A stretch of DNA of 38,013 bases from CAZNEZ01 sp964572475 (GCA_964572475.1 CAZNEZ010000015.1:1-38013), one strand, 5' to 3'. Positions 14,365 through 23,797 are shown, numbered from the stretch's first letter. Notes: generated from the sequence alone by a model not told the origin. Translations and numbers: made by a program.

Positions 14365-15354
14365 ATGACAATTTTAGTTTTAGGTGGAGCTGGTTATATT
14401 GGCTCACATACAGTTTATGAATTGATTGAAAAAGGTGAGGATGTAGTAATTATTGATAATCTTGAAACAGGACATATTGAAGCAGTGCATGAAAAAGCTA
14501 GATTTTATAAAGGAGATATAAGGGATAGAGCTTTTCTTGATTCAGTATTTGATAAAGAAAAAATAGATGCTGTAATACATTTTGCAGCGAATTCATTAGT
14601 AGGAGAGAGTATGGTTAATCCGCTCAAATATTATGACAATAATTTATGTGGTACTAAAGTCTTACTTGAGGCTATGGTAGCTCATAAGATGGATAAAATT
14701 GTATTTTCATCAACAGCGGCTACATATGGAGAACCAGAGAGAGTTCCAATTTTAGAAACTGACAGAACAGAACCAACTAATACTTATGGTGAAACAAAAC
14801 TTTCTATGGAAAAGATGTTTAAATGGACAGGGCTTGCACATGGTCTTAGATTTGTGTCACTTAGATATTTTAATGCTTGTGGAGCGCATGTAAGTGGCAA
14901 GATAGGTGAGGCGCATAAGCCAGAAACACATCTTATTCCACTTATTCTTCAGGTTCCCAATGGACAGAGAGACTATATTAGTGTCTTTGGTGAAGATTAT
15001 CAAACAAAAGATGGTACATGTGTAAGAGATTATATTCATGTAACTGATCTTGCTCAGGCACATATTAAAGCTGTTGATTACTTAATGAAAGGTAATGAAA
15101 GTAATATATTTAATCTTGGAAATGGTATAGGATTTACGGTTAATGAAGTTATAGATACAGCAAGAAAGGTTACTGGACAGCCAATTAAGGCAGTTGTTGA
15201 GGGCAGAAGAGCTGGAGATCCTGCTCAGCTTATAGCATCAAGTGAAAAAGCAAGGACAGTTCTTGGCTGGAATCCAGAACATGCTGACCTTGAGGAAATA
15301 ATAGCTACAGCATGGAACTGGCACAAGAATCATCCAAACGGATACGCAAAATAA
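14365..15354 (+). CDS. galE: UDP-glucose 4-epimerase
   Basis: GalE interconverts UDP-galactose and UDP-glucose using tightly bound NAD. The 329-residue short-chain dehydrogenase has the NAD loop GGAGYIGSHT (7-16), FSSTAATYGEP with the catalytic Ser near 116, and the Y141-G-E-T-K145 catalytic pair; RYFNACGAH and GTCVRDYIHVTDLA are typical of GalE. The ATG at 14365 is preferred for its GGAG site 7 nt away over one nine codons earlier. It follows galK by 69 nt and precedes the galactosidase gene by 22 nt. The uridylyltransferase galT, needed between GalK and GalE, is not in the window. Confidence 0.95.
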   Translation: MTILVLGGAGYIGSHTVYELIEKGEDVVIIDNLETGHIEAVHEKARFYKGDIRDRAFLDSVFDKEKIDAVIHFAANSLVGESMVNPLKYYDNNLCGTKVLLEAMVAHKMDKIVFSSTAATYGEPERVPILETDRTEPTNTYGETKLSMEKMFKWTGLAHGLRFVSLRYFNACGAHVSGKIGEAHKPETHLIPLILQVPNGQRDYISVFGEDYQTKDGTCVRDYIHVTDLAQAHIKAVDYLMKGNESNIFNLGNGIGFTVNEVIDTARKVTGQPIKAVVEGRRAGDPAQLIASSEKARTVLGWNPEHADLEEIIATAWNWHKNHPNGYAK

Positions 15355-15376
15355 ACCACAGGAGGTTTTGAGGCTT

Positions 15377-18037
15377 ATGAAACATACATTTGAAATAAAA
15401 GATAAATTTTACCTTGATGGTAATGAATTTAAGATAATATCTGGTGGAATTCATTACTTTAGAGTTGTCCCTGAATACTGGAAAGACAGACTCATGAAAT
15501 TAAAAGCTATGGGTTGTAATACAGTAGAAACTTATGTAGCCTGGAATATGCATGAACCTAAAAAAGGTCAGTTTAATTTTGAAGGTATGTGCAATCTTAA
15601 AGAATTTATTGAGATTGCTGCTGATTTAGGATTATATGTTATAGTAAGACCATCACCATATATTTGTGCAGAATGGGAATTTGGTGGACTTCCAGCATGG
15701 TTACTTGCTGAAGATGGTATGAGACTAAGAGGAAATTTTGAACCATATATGACTTATGTAAGAGAATATTACAAAGAGTTATTCAAGATTTTATCACCAT
15801 TACAGGTTACTAATGGAGGACCTATTATTTTATTCCAGATTGAGAATGAATATGGATATTATGGAAATGATAAGGAATATCTCAATGCTTTAAAGCAGAT
15901 TATGATAGATAACGGAGTAGATGTACCATTTGTTACATCGGATGGACCTTGGGGTGAGGCCATTGAAGCCGGAAATCCAGATGGAGTACTTGCTACAGGT
16001 AATTTTGGCTCTAATACAGTGGAACAATTCAGACAACTTTCACTTCATACTGATGGCGGACCACTTATGTGTATGGAATTTTGGGTGGGCTGGTTTGATG
16101 CATGGGGAAATGATAATCATGCGACTTCAGACCTTGAGACAAATAAAAAAGACTTTGAAGATTTGCTGAGACTTGGCAATGCGAATATCTATATGTTCCA
16201 TGGTGGTACTAATTTTGGATTTATGAATGGCTCAAATTATAGTGCAACTATAACACCAGATGTTACGTCATATGATTATGATGGTGTTGTATCTGAAGCT
16301 GGTGATATCACTGAAAAATACAAAGCATTTCAGAAGATTGCATCAAAGTATAATAAGACTTTAGATGAAACAGAGATTCCACCAATTAAGAGAAAGGCAT
16401 TCGGTAAACTGAATGTATCAGATAAAGTTAGCTTATTTGAAGTAATAGATGACATTTCTGAGAAAAGTGTAAGCTCATATCCTAAGAGCATGGAGAAACT
16501 GGGACAAGGATATGGCTATACTTTATACAGAAGCAATATTGGAAAAAGCAGAAAGATTGACAACTTTAGAATTGTCGGTGGAAACGATAGAGCGCTGATA
16601 TATGCTAACAGAGAGCATGTGGCAACTATCTACGATAAAGAACTTTTAGAAGAGCATACATTTGAGCTTAAAGAATCGCCAGAAGTTACACTTGATATAC
16701 TTATGGAGAATCTTGGCAGAGTTAATTTTGGACCATTTATTGAAGAACAGCGAAAAGGTATTGATAAAGGTGTACTAATTAATGGACATTACCAGAGCGG
16801 TTGGGAAATGTACACACTACCACTTGATAATGTAAGTAAGATTGACTTTTCTAAACGATATGTGGATAAGGAACCGGCATTTTATAAGTTTGAGCTTGAA
16901 ATAGAAGAGCCGGCTGATACATTTGTAGATACTAAAGGATTTGCTAAAGGAAATGTTTTTGTAAATGGATTTAATCTCGGAAGATACTGGGAAATAGGAC
17001 CTCAAAAGCGTTTGTACTTACCAGCTCCACTTCTTAAAAAAGGCAAAAATGAGATAGTAGTTTTTGAGACTGAGGGCAGAGCAGCAGATTCAATTACACT
17101 TACGGATATACAGGATTTGGGAAATCTCAGGAGAGATATGTATGGATACTTATTTGTATATTTTGCAGGAGAAAAATATGAAGACGGAGAGCAGATTTAC
17201 TTTGGAATTAGTAAAGATGGCTATAATTATGAAGACCTTAATAATAACAAGCCTATACTGATGTCCACTCTTGGAGAAAAAGGCGTTCGTGATCCATACA
17301 TTATAAGGTCAGCTGACGGAGACAAATTCTTCATTATAGCAACGGATTTAAAGATTAATGGTAATGGTAACTGGAACAAATGCCAGCGTCAGGGAAGCCA
17401 GTCAGTTATGATTTGGGAATCAGAGGACCTTGTTAATTGGTCAGAACAGAGAATGGTTAAGATTGCAAGAGATGATGCTGGATGTACATGGGCACCTGAA
17501 TCAACTTATGATAAGACAACTGGAGATTATATTGTTTACTGGGCTTCAAGAGTTGCCGAAGATGATTTTGCAAAACAGAGAGTGTATTGCTCAAGAACCA
17601 AAGATTTTATACATTTTACAGAAGCAAAAGTGTATATAGAAAAAGCAAATGATGTTATTGACACAACTATTATTGAACATAAAGGCAGATATTACAGATT
17701 TTCAAAAGATGAGACAACTAAGTGTATAAGTGCTGACAGAGTGGATAATCTAGCTGATGCTAAATCAACGAAGATTGCATCTGAATATCTGGATTCCAAG
17801 CTTGGAGTTGAAGGACCTGCAATTTACAAATTTAATAATGAAGATAAATGGTGTTTACTTGTAGATAATTACGGAGGAATTGGTTATTATCCACTTATTA
17901 CTAACAATCTGGATAAAGGTGTTTATACAACTCCTGGTGTAGATTATAAGATGCCAAGCAGAGCCAGACATGGTAGTGTAATTCCTATTACCAGAGAAGA
18001 ATATGATAATCTTATGGAGCAGTTTGGAAATAAATAA
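15377..18037 (+). CDS. Cytoplasmic GH35 beta-galactosidase fused to a GH43-like domain
   Basis: The 886-residue protein joins two glycosidase modules. Residues 1-570 are GH35: IISGGIHYFRVVPEYW, RPSPYICAEWEFGGLPAWL, acid/base motif ILFQIENEYG (Glu 158) and nucleophile region CMEFWVGWFDAWG (Glu 234), followed by beta domains with FVNGFNLGRYWEIG. Residues from about 585 form a five-bladed GH43-type propeller: GVRDPYIIRS (Asp 638), CTWAPES (near 708) and GVEGPAIYKF (candidate acid Glu 812). GH43 enzymes are mostly arabinofuranosidases or xylosidases, so the fusion may trim arabinose and galactose from the same oligosaccharide. No signal peptide is present. The ATG at 15377 follows GGAGG by 11 nt; a TTG three codons earlier is possible. 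It closes the gal operon. Confidence 0.88.
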   Translation: MKHTFEIKDKFYLDGNEFKIISGGIHYFRVVPEYWKDRLMKLKAMGCNTVETYVAWNMHEPKKGQFNFEGMCNLKEFIEIAADLGLYVIVRPSPYICAEWEFGGLPAWLLAEDGMRLRGNFEPYMTYVREYYKELFKILSPLQVTNGGPIILFQIENEYGYYGNDKEYLNALKQIMIDNGVDVPFVTSDGPWGEAIEAGNPDGVLATGNFGSNTVEQFRQLSLHTDGGPLMCMEFWVGWFDAWGNDNHATSDLETNKKDFEDLLRLGNANIYMFHGGTNFGFMNGSNYSATITPDVTSYDYDGVVSEAGDITEKYKAFQKIASKYNKTLDETEIPPIKRKAFGKLNVSDKVSLFEVIDDISEKSVSSYPKSMEKLGQGYGYTLYRSNIGKSRKIDNFRIVGGNDRALIYANREHVATIYDKELLEEHTFELKESPEVTLDILMENLGRVNFGPFIEEQRKGIDKGVLINGHYQSGWEMYTLPLDNVSKIDFSKRYVDKEPAFYKFELEIEEPADTFVDTKGFAKGNVFVNGFNLGRYWEIGPQKRLYLPAPLLKKGKNEIVVFETEGRAADSITLTDIQDLGNLRRDMYGYLFVYFAGEKYEDGEQIYFGISKDGYNYEDLNNNKPILMSTLGEKGVRDPYIIRSADGDKFFIIATDLKINGNGNWNKCQRQGSQSVMIWESEDLVNWSEQRMVKIARDDAGCTWAPESTYDKTTGDYIVYWASRVAEDDFAKQRVYCSRTKDFIHFTEAKVYIEKANDVIDTTIIEHKGRYYRFSKDETTKCISADRVDNLADAKSTKIASEYLDSKLGVEGPAIYKFNNEDKWCLLVDNYGGIGYYPLITNNLDKGVYTTPGVDYKMPSRARHGSVIPITREEYDNLMEQFGNK

Positions 18038-18044
18038 AACTTGC

Positions 18045-18098
18045 TATAGACAACATTTATTGTTACAATGTAGACTACGAACGTAAATGTTGTCTATA
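18045..18098 (+). terminator. Terminator-like 15-bp hairpin after the gal operon
   Basis: TATAGACAACATTTA (18045-18059) and its exact complement (18084-18098) flank a 24-nt loop right after the operon's last stop codon. The bases beyond are T-rich but not a clean T tract. Confidence 0.65.
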
Positions 18099-18171
18099 TT
18101 TATAGGCATATATCAATAAGGTAGTTCACACAATAGTGATGATTTCTACATGATATAATGGAGGATTTGAT

Positions 18172-19038
18172 TTGAGCAAGATTGCGATAGTAACAGATAG
18201 TAACAGCGGATTAACCCAAGAACAGGGCGAAAAGCTTGGAATAAATGTAATACCTATGCCATTCATTATTAATAATGAAACTTATTATGAGGATATTAAC
18301 TTATCTCAAAAAGAATTTTATGAGTATTTAAGTCAGGATGCAGATATATCAACAACACAGCCAAGTCCAGATACAATTATGACATTATGGGATAGGCTTT
18401 TAGAAGAGAATGATTTTATTGTTCATATTCCGATGTCAAGTGGTTTGAGTGGTTCTTGTGATACGGCAAGAATGCTTGCTATGGATTATGATGGAAAAGT
18501 ATTAGTGGTTAATAATCAGAGAATATCAGTTACTCAGAGAGCTTCTGCAATTGATGCAAGAAATATGGCGGATTCAGGAATTGAAGCTGATAAAATATGT
18601 GAGATTCTTGAAGCAGAAAAGTTTGAGAGTAGCATTTATATAATGGTTGATACGCTTAAGTACCTAAAAAAGGGCGGTAGAATCACAGCAGCAGCAGCAG
18701 CTCTTGGAACTATTTTAAAGCTTAAACCTGTACTTACAATTCAAGGAGAAAAGCTAGATGCATTTGCAAAAGCCAGAACAATTACTCAGGCTAAAAATAT
18801 TATGACAAAAGCTATAAAAGAAGATATTGATACAAGATTAGGAGGGGCTTCACCAGAGAATATGCATATAGCTATTGCGCATACTGAGAACATTGAAGCA
18901 GCAGAGAATCTTAGAGAAGAACTTCTTAAGGTATTTCCGGAACATGACATCTATATCGATCATTTATCACTTAGTATTTCATGTCATATTGGACCAGGTT
19001 CTCTTGCAATTGCCTGTTCAAAGGTTGTTAATTTTTAA
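18172..19038 (+). CDS. DegV family fatty-acid-binding protein
   Basis: DegV (FakB-like) proteins hold a fatty acid in the cytoplasm, often presenting it to the FakA kinase for phospholipid synthesis. The 288-residue protein has the two-domain layout and the ligand-site segments IAIVTDSNSGLTQEQ, DISTTQPSPD and PMSSGLSGSCDTA, and the late IAIAHTENIEAAENLREEL. The start is TTG at 18172, seven bases after GGAGG; no ATG is available in the right place. TATAAT at 18154-18159 directly abuts that ribosome binding site and lacks a -35, so it is not taken as this gene's promoter. No fakA gene lies nearby. The ligand is inferred from the family. Confidence 0.92.
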   Translation: MSKIAIVTDSNSGLTQEQGEKLGINVIPMPFIINNETYYEDINLSQKEFYEYLSQDADISTTQPSPDTIMTLWDRLLEENDFIVHIPMSSGLSGSCDTARMLAMDYDGKVLVVNNQRISVTQRASAIDARNMADSGIEADKICEILEAEKFESSIYIMVDTLKYLKKGGRITAAAAALGTILKLKPVLTIQGEKLDAFAKARTITQAKNIMTKAIKEDIDTRLGGASPENMHIAIAHTENIEAAENLREELLKVFPEHDIYIDHLSLSISCHIGPGSLAIACSKVVNF

Positions 19039-19124
19039 CTTATCATCACATTGGATACACAAAATACACACAAAGCTGAAGGATAATAGCGTAATCAAAT
19101 AGAATATTATCTGGAGGTTTAAAG

Positions 19125-20020
19125 ATGAAATTAAGAAAAATAATAGCTATGGCTGGTGTTGCGGCACTAATTGTTTCAAATATAACAGGCTGTAAGTCGG
19201 ATGATAGCAGCAGTAATAACAGTGATAGTAGTGTTACTTCGGTATATGGTCAAGTTACATCGATAGATGGAAGTAAAATAGAGATTGCATTAATAGAGAA
19301 TTATAGCAGCAATTCTAGTGCTGATGGTAAAGGCGGATTTGGTGGAAAGATGGAAGAGATGACTGACGAGAATGGTGAAACCATTACTCGCGGTGAAGGA
19401 AAATCTAAGGACTTTGGTGGTGAAAGACCATCAATGGCAGATGGACAGACACCAGCAGATATGCAGTCAATGGAAAACGGAGAGACACCAGCAGATATGC
19501 CATCAATGGCAGATGGAGAAACACCGGCAAATATGCCATCAATGGCAGATGGACAGACACCTCCATCTGATGCAGGTGCAGGTAATATGGNNNNNNNNNN
19601 NNNNNNNNNNNNNNNNNNNNNNNNNNNNNNNNNNNNNNNNNNNNNNNNNNNNNNNNNNNNNNNNNNNNNNNNNNNNNNNNNNNNNNNNNNCCATCAATGG
19701 CAGATGGACAGACACCTCCATCTGATGCAGGTGCAGGTAATATGGGTGGTGCAGGAATGATGGGTGGATATACTATGACAGGTGAAACGCTTACTATTAC
19801 ATTGGCGGATGAAAGCCAGCTTTTTATTGAAGAAAATAGTGAAACCAGCTCAGCTTCTATATCTGATATAACAGTAGGAACAGTGCTTAAATTAGACTAT
19901 GCTGATTCAGATAAGACATCAATTTCTAAGATTACTATTATGAAGAGTAGTAATAGTAGTATAGGCAAGCCTAATGAAGATGAATCTTCATTAGATAAAG
20001 AGACTACACCAGCTGCATAA
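19125..20020 (+). CDS. Repeat-containing lipoprotein, interrupted by an assembly gap
   Basis: The start MKLRKIIAMAGVAALIVSNI followed by TGC is a lipoprotein signal peptide with the lipid-modified Cys near residue 23. Next comes a Ser/Asn-rich linker, a short beta segment (VYGQVTSIDGSKIEIALIE), then tandem units of about 12 residues built on PSMADG(Q/E)TPA(D/N)M. After the gap the frame goes on through GGAGMMGGYTMTGETLTITL and ISDITVGTVLKLDY to a stop at 20018-20020. The two sides are out of frame only because the N run has an arbitrary length. If the identical 55-nt flanks are overlapped the gene is one frame of 246 residues. Such proteins occur in clostridia with unknown function. The ATG follows GGAGG. 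Confidence 0.8.
19536..19745. other. 100-N scaffold gap flanked by identical 55-nt ends
   Basis: The N run is 19591-19690. The 55 nt before it (19536-19590) and the 55 nt after it (19691-19745) are the same sequence, coding PSMADGQTPPSDAGAGNM. This suggests two contigs overlapping by exactly one assembly k-mer rather than truly missing sequence, although extra repeat copies may be hidden. Confidence 0.9.
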
Positions 20021-20037
20021 AATATAATACTATTCTA

Positions 20038-20069
20038 AGCACTCGCTATAATTATGGTGAGTGCTTTTT
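20038..20069 (+). terminator. Intrinsic terminator after the lipoprotein gene
   Basis: AGCACTCGC (20038-20046) pairs with the GGTGAGTGCT segment (20056-20065) and runs into five T residues. It begins 18 nt after the stop codon. Confidence 0.85.
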
Positions 20070-20094
20070 GACAAGAATATAATACTTAATTAAG

Positions 20095-20123
20095 TTGTAT
20101 TGTTTGGATAAATTTGATATAAT
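20095..20123 (+). promoter_or_regulatory. Promoter for the chemoreceptor gene
   Basis: TTGTAT (20095-20100), a 17-bp spacer and a perfect TATAAT (20118-20123), about 68 nt upstream of the ATG. Confidence 0.65.
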
Positions 20124-20190
20124 ATATCTATGTTTTTACTTAAAAATATACATAATATAAAGAAAAATAAATTACCTGAGGAGGAATTTT

Positions 20191-22056
20191 ATGAAAATCA
20201 AATTAAAGACAAAAATTCTTGCATTGTCACTTTTACCTATTATTATTTTAGGTGCGACAATTCTACTAATTGGAATTCCGAAGATTAAGACATCCATGAA
20301 TGATGAGATTGTTACAGGACTAAGAGCTACAGCTATTGCTGTACGTGAAGGATATCAGATTGATTCAACGACTAAGTATGATATGGATGACAATGGTAAT
20401 CTCTGGAAGGGAAAGGAAATCAATATTTCTACTAATACAAGTATTGTAGATGGTATTAAAAAAGCTACTGGATATGAGATTTCGTTTATATATGGTGATA
20501 CAAGAGTAATGACATCTATGTTTGATGAACAGGGTAAGAGAGCTATTGGAGAAAAAGTAGACCCCAAAATATATGATCAGGTGGTTGGTACTGGCACAGA
20601 ATATGTTGATACTAGTTTAGACCTATATGGTGAAAATTATTATGCAATTTGTTATCCTGTATATCAGACAAATACTAAGAGTGTTGTAGGTATGATATTT
20701 GTAGGAGCACCATCAGCTGATGCAAAATCTAGTGTTAATAGTATTATTGTTATGTTTATTGGAATTGTACTTGTTATAGCAGTTATTTGTGCAGCATTAG
20801 TACTTTTAATGGTTAATTCTATTACTAAGGTTCTTGGCAGTGGAGTAAAAGGACTTATTAATATTTCAAAAGGAAAACTTAATATTGATATACATAGCAA
20901 GTTCCTTGACAGAGGAGATGAGATTGGACAGTTGATGAATGCAACTAATTCATTGAAGATGGAACTTTCTCAGATAATTGGTAATGTTGTTACACACAGC
21001 AATTTACTTCTTGAAGCGGCAGATAATCTTGATAGTACAGCTAAGAGAACTACAGAAACAGTAGAACAGGTTGAGAATGCAGTTCAGGAAATCGCAGAGG
21101 GTGCTTCCTCACAGGCTAAAGAGACACAAGATGCAACTAACGAAGTTATCAATATGGGTGAAATGATTTCCAAGACTGTTGAAGAGGTTGAAACTCTTAA
21201 TAAGAATGCACAGTCTATGAAGAATTCAAGTGATGATGCTTATGCAACACTTACAGAACTTGAACAGATTAACCAAAAAGCTATGGATGCTATTGGCGTA
21301 ATATACGAACAGACTAATGTAACTAATGCATCTGCTGTTAAGATTAAAGAGGCTACAGGTCTTATTACTTCTATTGCAGAAGAGACTAATTTGCTTTCAC
21401 TTAATGCAAGTATTGAAGCTGCCAGAGCAGGAGAGCAGGGAAGAGGATTCGCTGTTGTTGCTTCGCAGATTCAGAAGCTTGCAGAGCAGTCTAACGAATC
21501 TGCCCAGCATATAGAGAAGATTATTTCTTCACTTATCAGTGACTCTAACAAGTCTGTTGAAACGATGGAAGAAGTTAAGACTATTATTGGCAAACAGAGT
21601 GAATATGTTGGAAAGACAGAAGAGATATTTAATTACGTTAAAGAAGGAATTGATACATCAATTGTTGGTGTACAGAGTATAGAAGATACAACTAAAGTTC
21701 TTGAAGAATCAAGATATACAGTAGTAGATATTGTTCAGAACCTAAGTGCTATTGCAGAAGAGAATGCAGCAAGCTCAGAAGAAACATCAGCATCAACATC
21801 TGTGGTTGCTACAGCAGTAGCAGATGTAGCAGATTCAGCAGAACAACTTAAGAAAATAGCTGTTGAACTTGAAGAAAGTATTAAGATATTTAATTCTGAT
21901 GATAACTTTGAAAAAGCTATAGAGACTAACGCAGAAGAATTAAATAATGATACAGTTAAAACTATAGAATCATCAATCGATACTGTTGAAAAAACTGAAG
22001 AATATGTGGATGTTTTTGCTGATGAATCAGCATCTGACAAGGAAGATGAAGAATAA
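20191..22056 (+). CDS. Methyl-accepting chemotaxis protein with a Cache sensor
   Basis: This 621-residue membrane chemoreceptor signals to CheA. An N-terminal membrane segment (about 10-30) is followed by an outside sensor of about 150 residues (GYEISFIYGDTRVMTSMF, GENYYAICYPVYQT) that looks like a single Cache domain. A second membrane segment (about 185-207) leads to a HAMP region and a long coiled-coil signalling domain whose hairpin tip reads LITSIAEETNLLSLNASIEA followed by ARAGEQGRGFAVVASQIQKL. The acidic C-terminal tail lacks an obvious CheR docking pentapeptide. The start follows GAGGAGG. It is one of two chemotaxis genes here (the other is cheX); its ligand is unknown. Confidence 0.95.
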   Translation: MKIKLKTKILALSLLPIIILGATILLIGIPKIKTSMNDEIVTGLRATAIAVREGYQIDSTTKYDMDDNGNLWKGKEINISTNTSIVDGIKKATGYEISFIYGDTRVMTSMFDEQGKRAIGEKVDPKIYDQVVGTGTEYVDTSLDLYGENYYAICYPVYQTNTKSVVGMIFVGAPSADAKSSVNSIIVMFIGIVLVIAVICAALVLLMVNSITKVLGSGVKGLINISKGKLNIDIHSKFLDRGDEIGQLMNATNSLKMELSQIIGNVVTHSNLLLEAADNLDSTAKRTTETVEQVENAVQEIAEGASSQAKETQDATNEVINMGEMISKTVEEVETLNKNAQSMKNSSDDAYATLTELEQINQKAMDAIGVIYEQTNVTNASAVKIKEATGLITSIAEETNLLSLNASIEAARAGEQGRGFAVVASQIQKLAEQSNESAQHIEKIISSLISDSNKSVETMEEVKTIIGKQSEYVGKTEEIFNYVKEGIDTSIVGVQSIEDTTKVLEESRYTVVDIVQNLSAIAEENAASSEETSASTSVVATAVADVADSAEQLKKIAVELEESIKIFNSDDNFEKAIETNAEELNNDTVKTIESSIDTVEKTEEYVDVFADESASDKEDEE

Positions 22057-22057
22057 A

Positions 22058-23797
22058 ATGAAAGTTTTGTTGACTGCAATTAATAGTAAATATATTCACT
22101 CTAACCTAGCGGTATTTGATTTAAAAGCGTATGCAGCGGAATATAGTGAGTACATTAAGATAAGAGAATTTACAATTAATCACAGAACAGACTATATTTT
22201 ATCAGAGATATACAGGGAAAAGCCAGATGTTCTGGCTTTTTCTTGCTATATATGGAATATAGAATATGTATGTGAACTTATTAAAGAACTAAGTAAGATA
22301 CTTCCGAATACCCAGATATGGCTGGGAGGACCAGAGGTCTCTTTTAGAGCTAAAGAAATGCTTATAGATTATCCAGAAGTTACAGGGATAATGTGTGGTG
22401 AGGGAGAAGCTACATTTAAGGAAGTAATGAGCCACTATGTTGAGGGAATACCTGAATATTCAAGTATTCGTGGAATCTGTTATAGGGTTGACAATGATAA
22501 TATTGCTGTAAATGAGTGGAGAGAGACAATTCCTCTTGATGATGTTCCTTTTATATATGATAATTTAAGTGAGTTTAATAATAAAATTATATATTATGAA
22601 AGTAGCAGAGGCTGCCCATTTAATTGTAGTTATTGTCTATCATCGGTAGATAAAAATCTTAGATATAGAAGTCTTACGCTTGTTAAAAATGAATTACAGA
22701 AATTTTTAGATGCTAAAGTTCGTCAGGTTAAATTTGTTGACAGAACATTTAATTGTGAAAAAAGCAGGACAATGGAGATATGGAGATACATTATTGATAA
22801 TGATAATGGAATTAGTAATTTTCACTTTGAAATTACGGCTAATCTATTATCAGAGGATGAAGTTGAACTTTTGTCAAAAGCAAGACCAGGACTTATCCAA
22901 CTTGAGATTGGTGTCCAATCAGCCAATTCTAAAACAATTTCAGCAATTAATAGAAAAATGGATATAGAGAAGCTTAAGAACACCGTTTATTTGCTGTCAG
23001 AAAAAGCAAAAGTACATAAGCACTTAGACTTGATTGCGGGACTGCCAGAAGAGGATTATGAAAGTTTTGGAAATTCATTTGATTATGTATATGAGCAAAG
23101 ACCAGAACAGTTACAATTAGGATTTTTAAAGGTTCTTTACGGCTCGGCTATGCATGATAAGGCCCGCGAATATGGACTTGTATATAAGGACAAACCTCCA
23201 TATGAGGTGCTTAGTACCAGATGGCTGTCATATGGTGATATTATAAAACTTAAGCAGATAGAAGAGGTTGTGGAAATATTTTATAATACCAGACAGTTTG
23301 ACAATACGATGAATGCTCTTCTTAATAGAACAGGCATTACACCATTTAAGCTTTATGAAAGGCTTGGAGAGTTTTATTATAATAATTCACCTTCTGATGA
23401 AAAACATTCCAGAATTCAAAATTACCATATATTACTTAGTTTTATTGAAAGCATTTGTGATATAAAAGAAGAGATAAAACTATATAAAGAAGTTCTTACT
23501 TTAGACGTTTATCTTAGAGAGAATATCAAGAGCAGACCTTCATTTTCAGCAGATATAAAGGAATTAAAGGACGAGATTAGAGATTTTTATATGGATGAGA
23601 AAAATATGGTATATCTAGGTAACTATAGTGATTTAAGTACTAATCAGGTTATAAATGCAATGCATCTGGAGATATTTGAACATGATATATTTGCATTTAT
23701 CAGTGGAGATAAGATAGCAGCGGCAAAGACCAGAGTTCTGTTTGATTATAAAGAAAGGAACCCTGTTAATGATGGGGCTAGATATTATATTGTATGA
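22058..23797 (+). CDS. B12-binding domain radical SAM protein (DUF4080 type)
   Basis: The 579-residue protein begins with a cobalamin-binding-like Rossmann domain (MKVLLTAINSKYIHSNLAVF) and the strand-loop IWLGGPEVSFRAKEM, then a radical SAM barrel with the cluster motif SRGCPFNCSYCLSS (CxxxCxxC), and a C-terminal DUF4080-like domain. The usual cobalamin-ligating DxHxxG motif is not obvious, so B12 use is uncertain. Members are common in clostridia and most have no proven reaction. The ATG at 22058, one base after the chemoreceptor stop, matches the usual family start; an ATG four codons earlier is possible. The stop overlaps the endonuclease III start by four bases. Confidence 0.85.
   Translation: MKVLLTAINSKYIHSNLAVFDLKAYAAEYSEYIKIREFTINHRTDYILSEIYREKPDVLAFSCYIWNIEYVCELIKELSKILPNTQIWLGGPEVSFRAKEMLIDYPEVTGIMCGEGEATFKEVMSHYVEGIPEYSSIRGICYRVDNDNIAVNEWRETIPLDDVPFIYDNLSEFNNKIIYYESSRGCPFNCSYCLSSVDKNLRYRSLTLVKNELQKFLDAKVRQVKFVDRTFNCEKSRTMEIWRYIIDNDNGISNFHFEITANLLSEDEVELLSKARPGLIQLEIGVQSANSKTISAINRKMDIEKLKNTVYLLSEKAKVHKHLDLIAGLPEEDYESFGNSFDYVYEQRPEQLQLGFLKVLYGSAMHDKAREYGLVYKDKPPYEVLSTRWLSYGDIIKLKQIEEVVEIFYNTRQFDNTMNALLNRTGITPFKLYERLGEFYYNNSPSDEKHSRIQNYHILLSFIESICDIKEEIKLYKEVLTLDVYLRENIKSRPSFSADIKELKDEIRDFYMDEKNMVYLGNYSDLSTNQVINAMHLEIFEHDIFAFISGDKIAAAKTRVLFDYKERNPVNDGARYYIV

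Noticed and set aside
18154..18164. TATAAT directly before GGAGG as the degV promoter
   Set aside because: It would place the transcript start after the ribosome binding site and has no -35; probably chance.
19372..19590. Possible CRISPR-like or tandem DNA repeat array
   Set aside because: The units are in-frame coding repeats of a lipoprotein with variable third positions, without spacer structure.
21735..22079. Minus-strand open frame of 114 codons
   Set aside because: Ser/Ala-rich shadow of the coiled-coil end of the chemoreceptor gene; no ribosome binding site or family resemblance.
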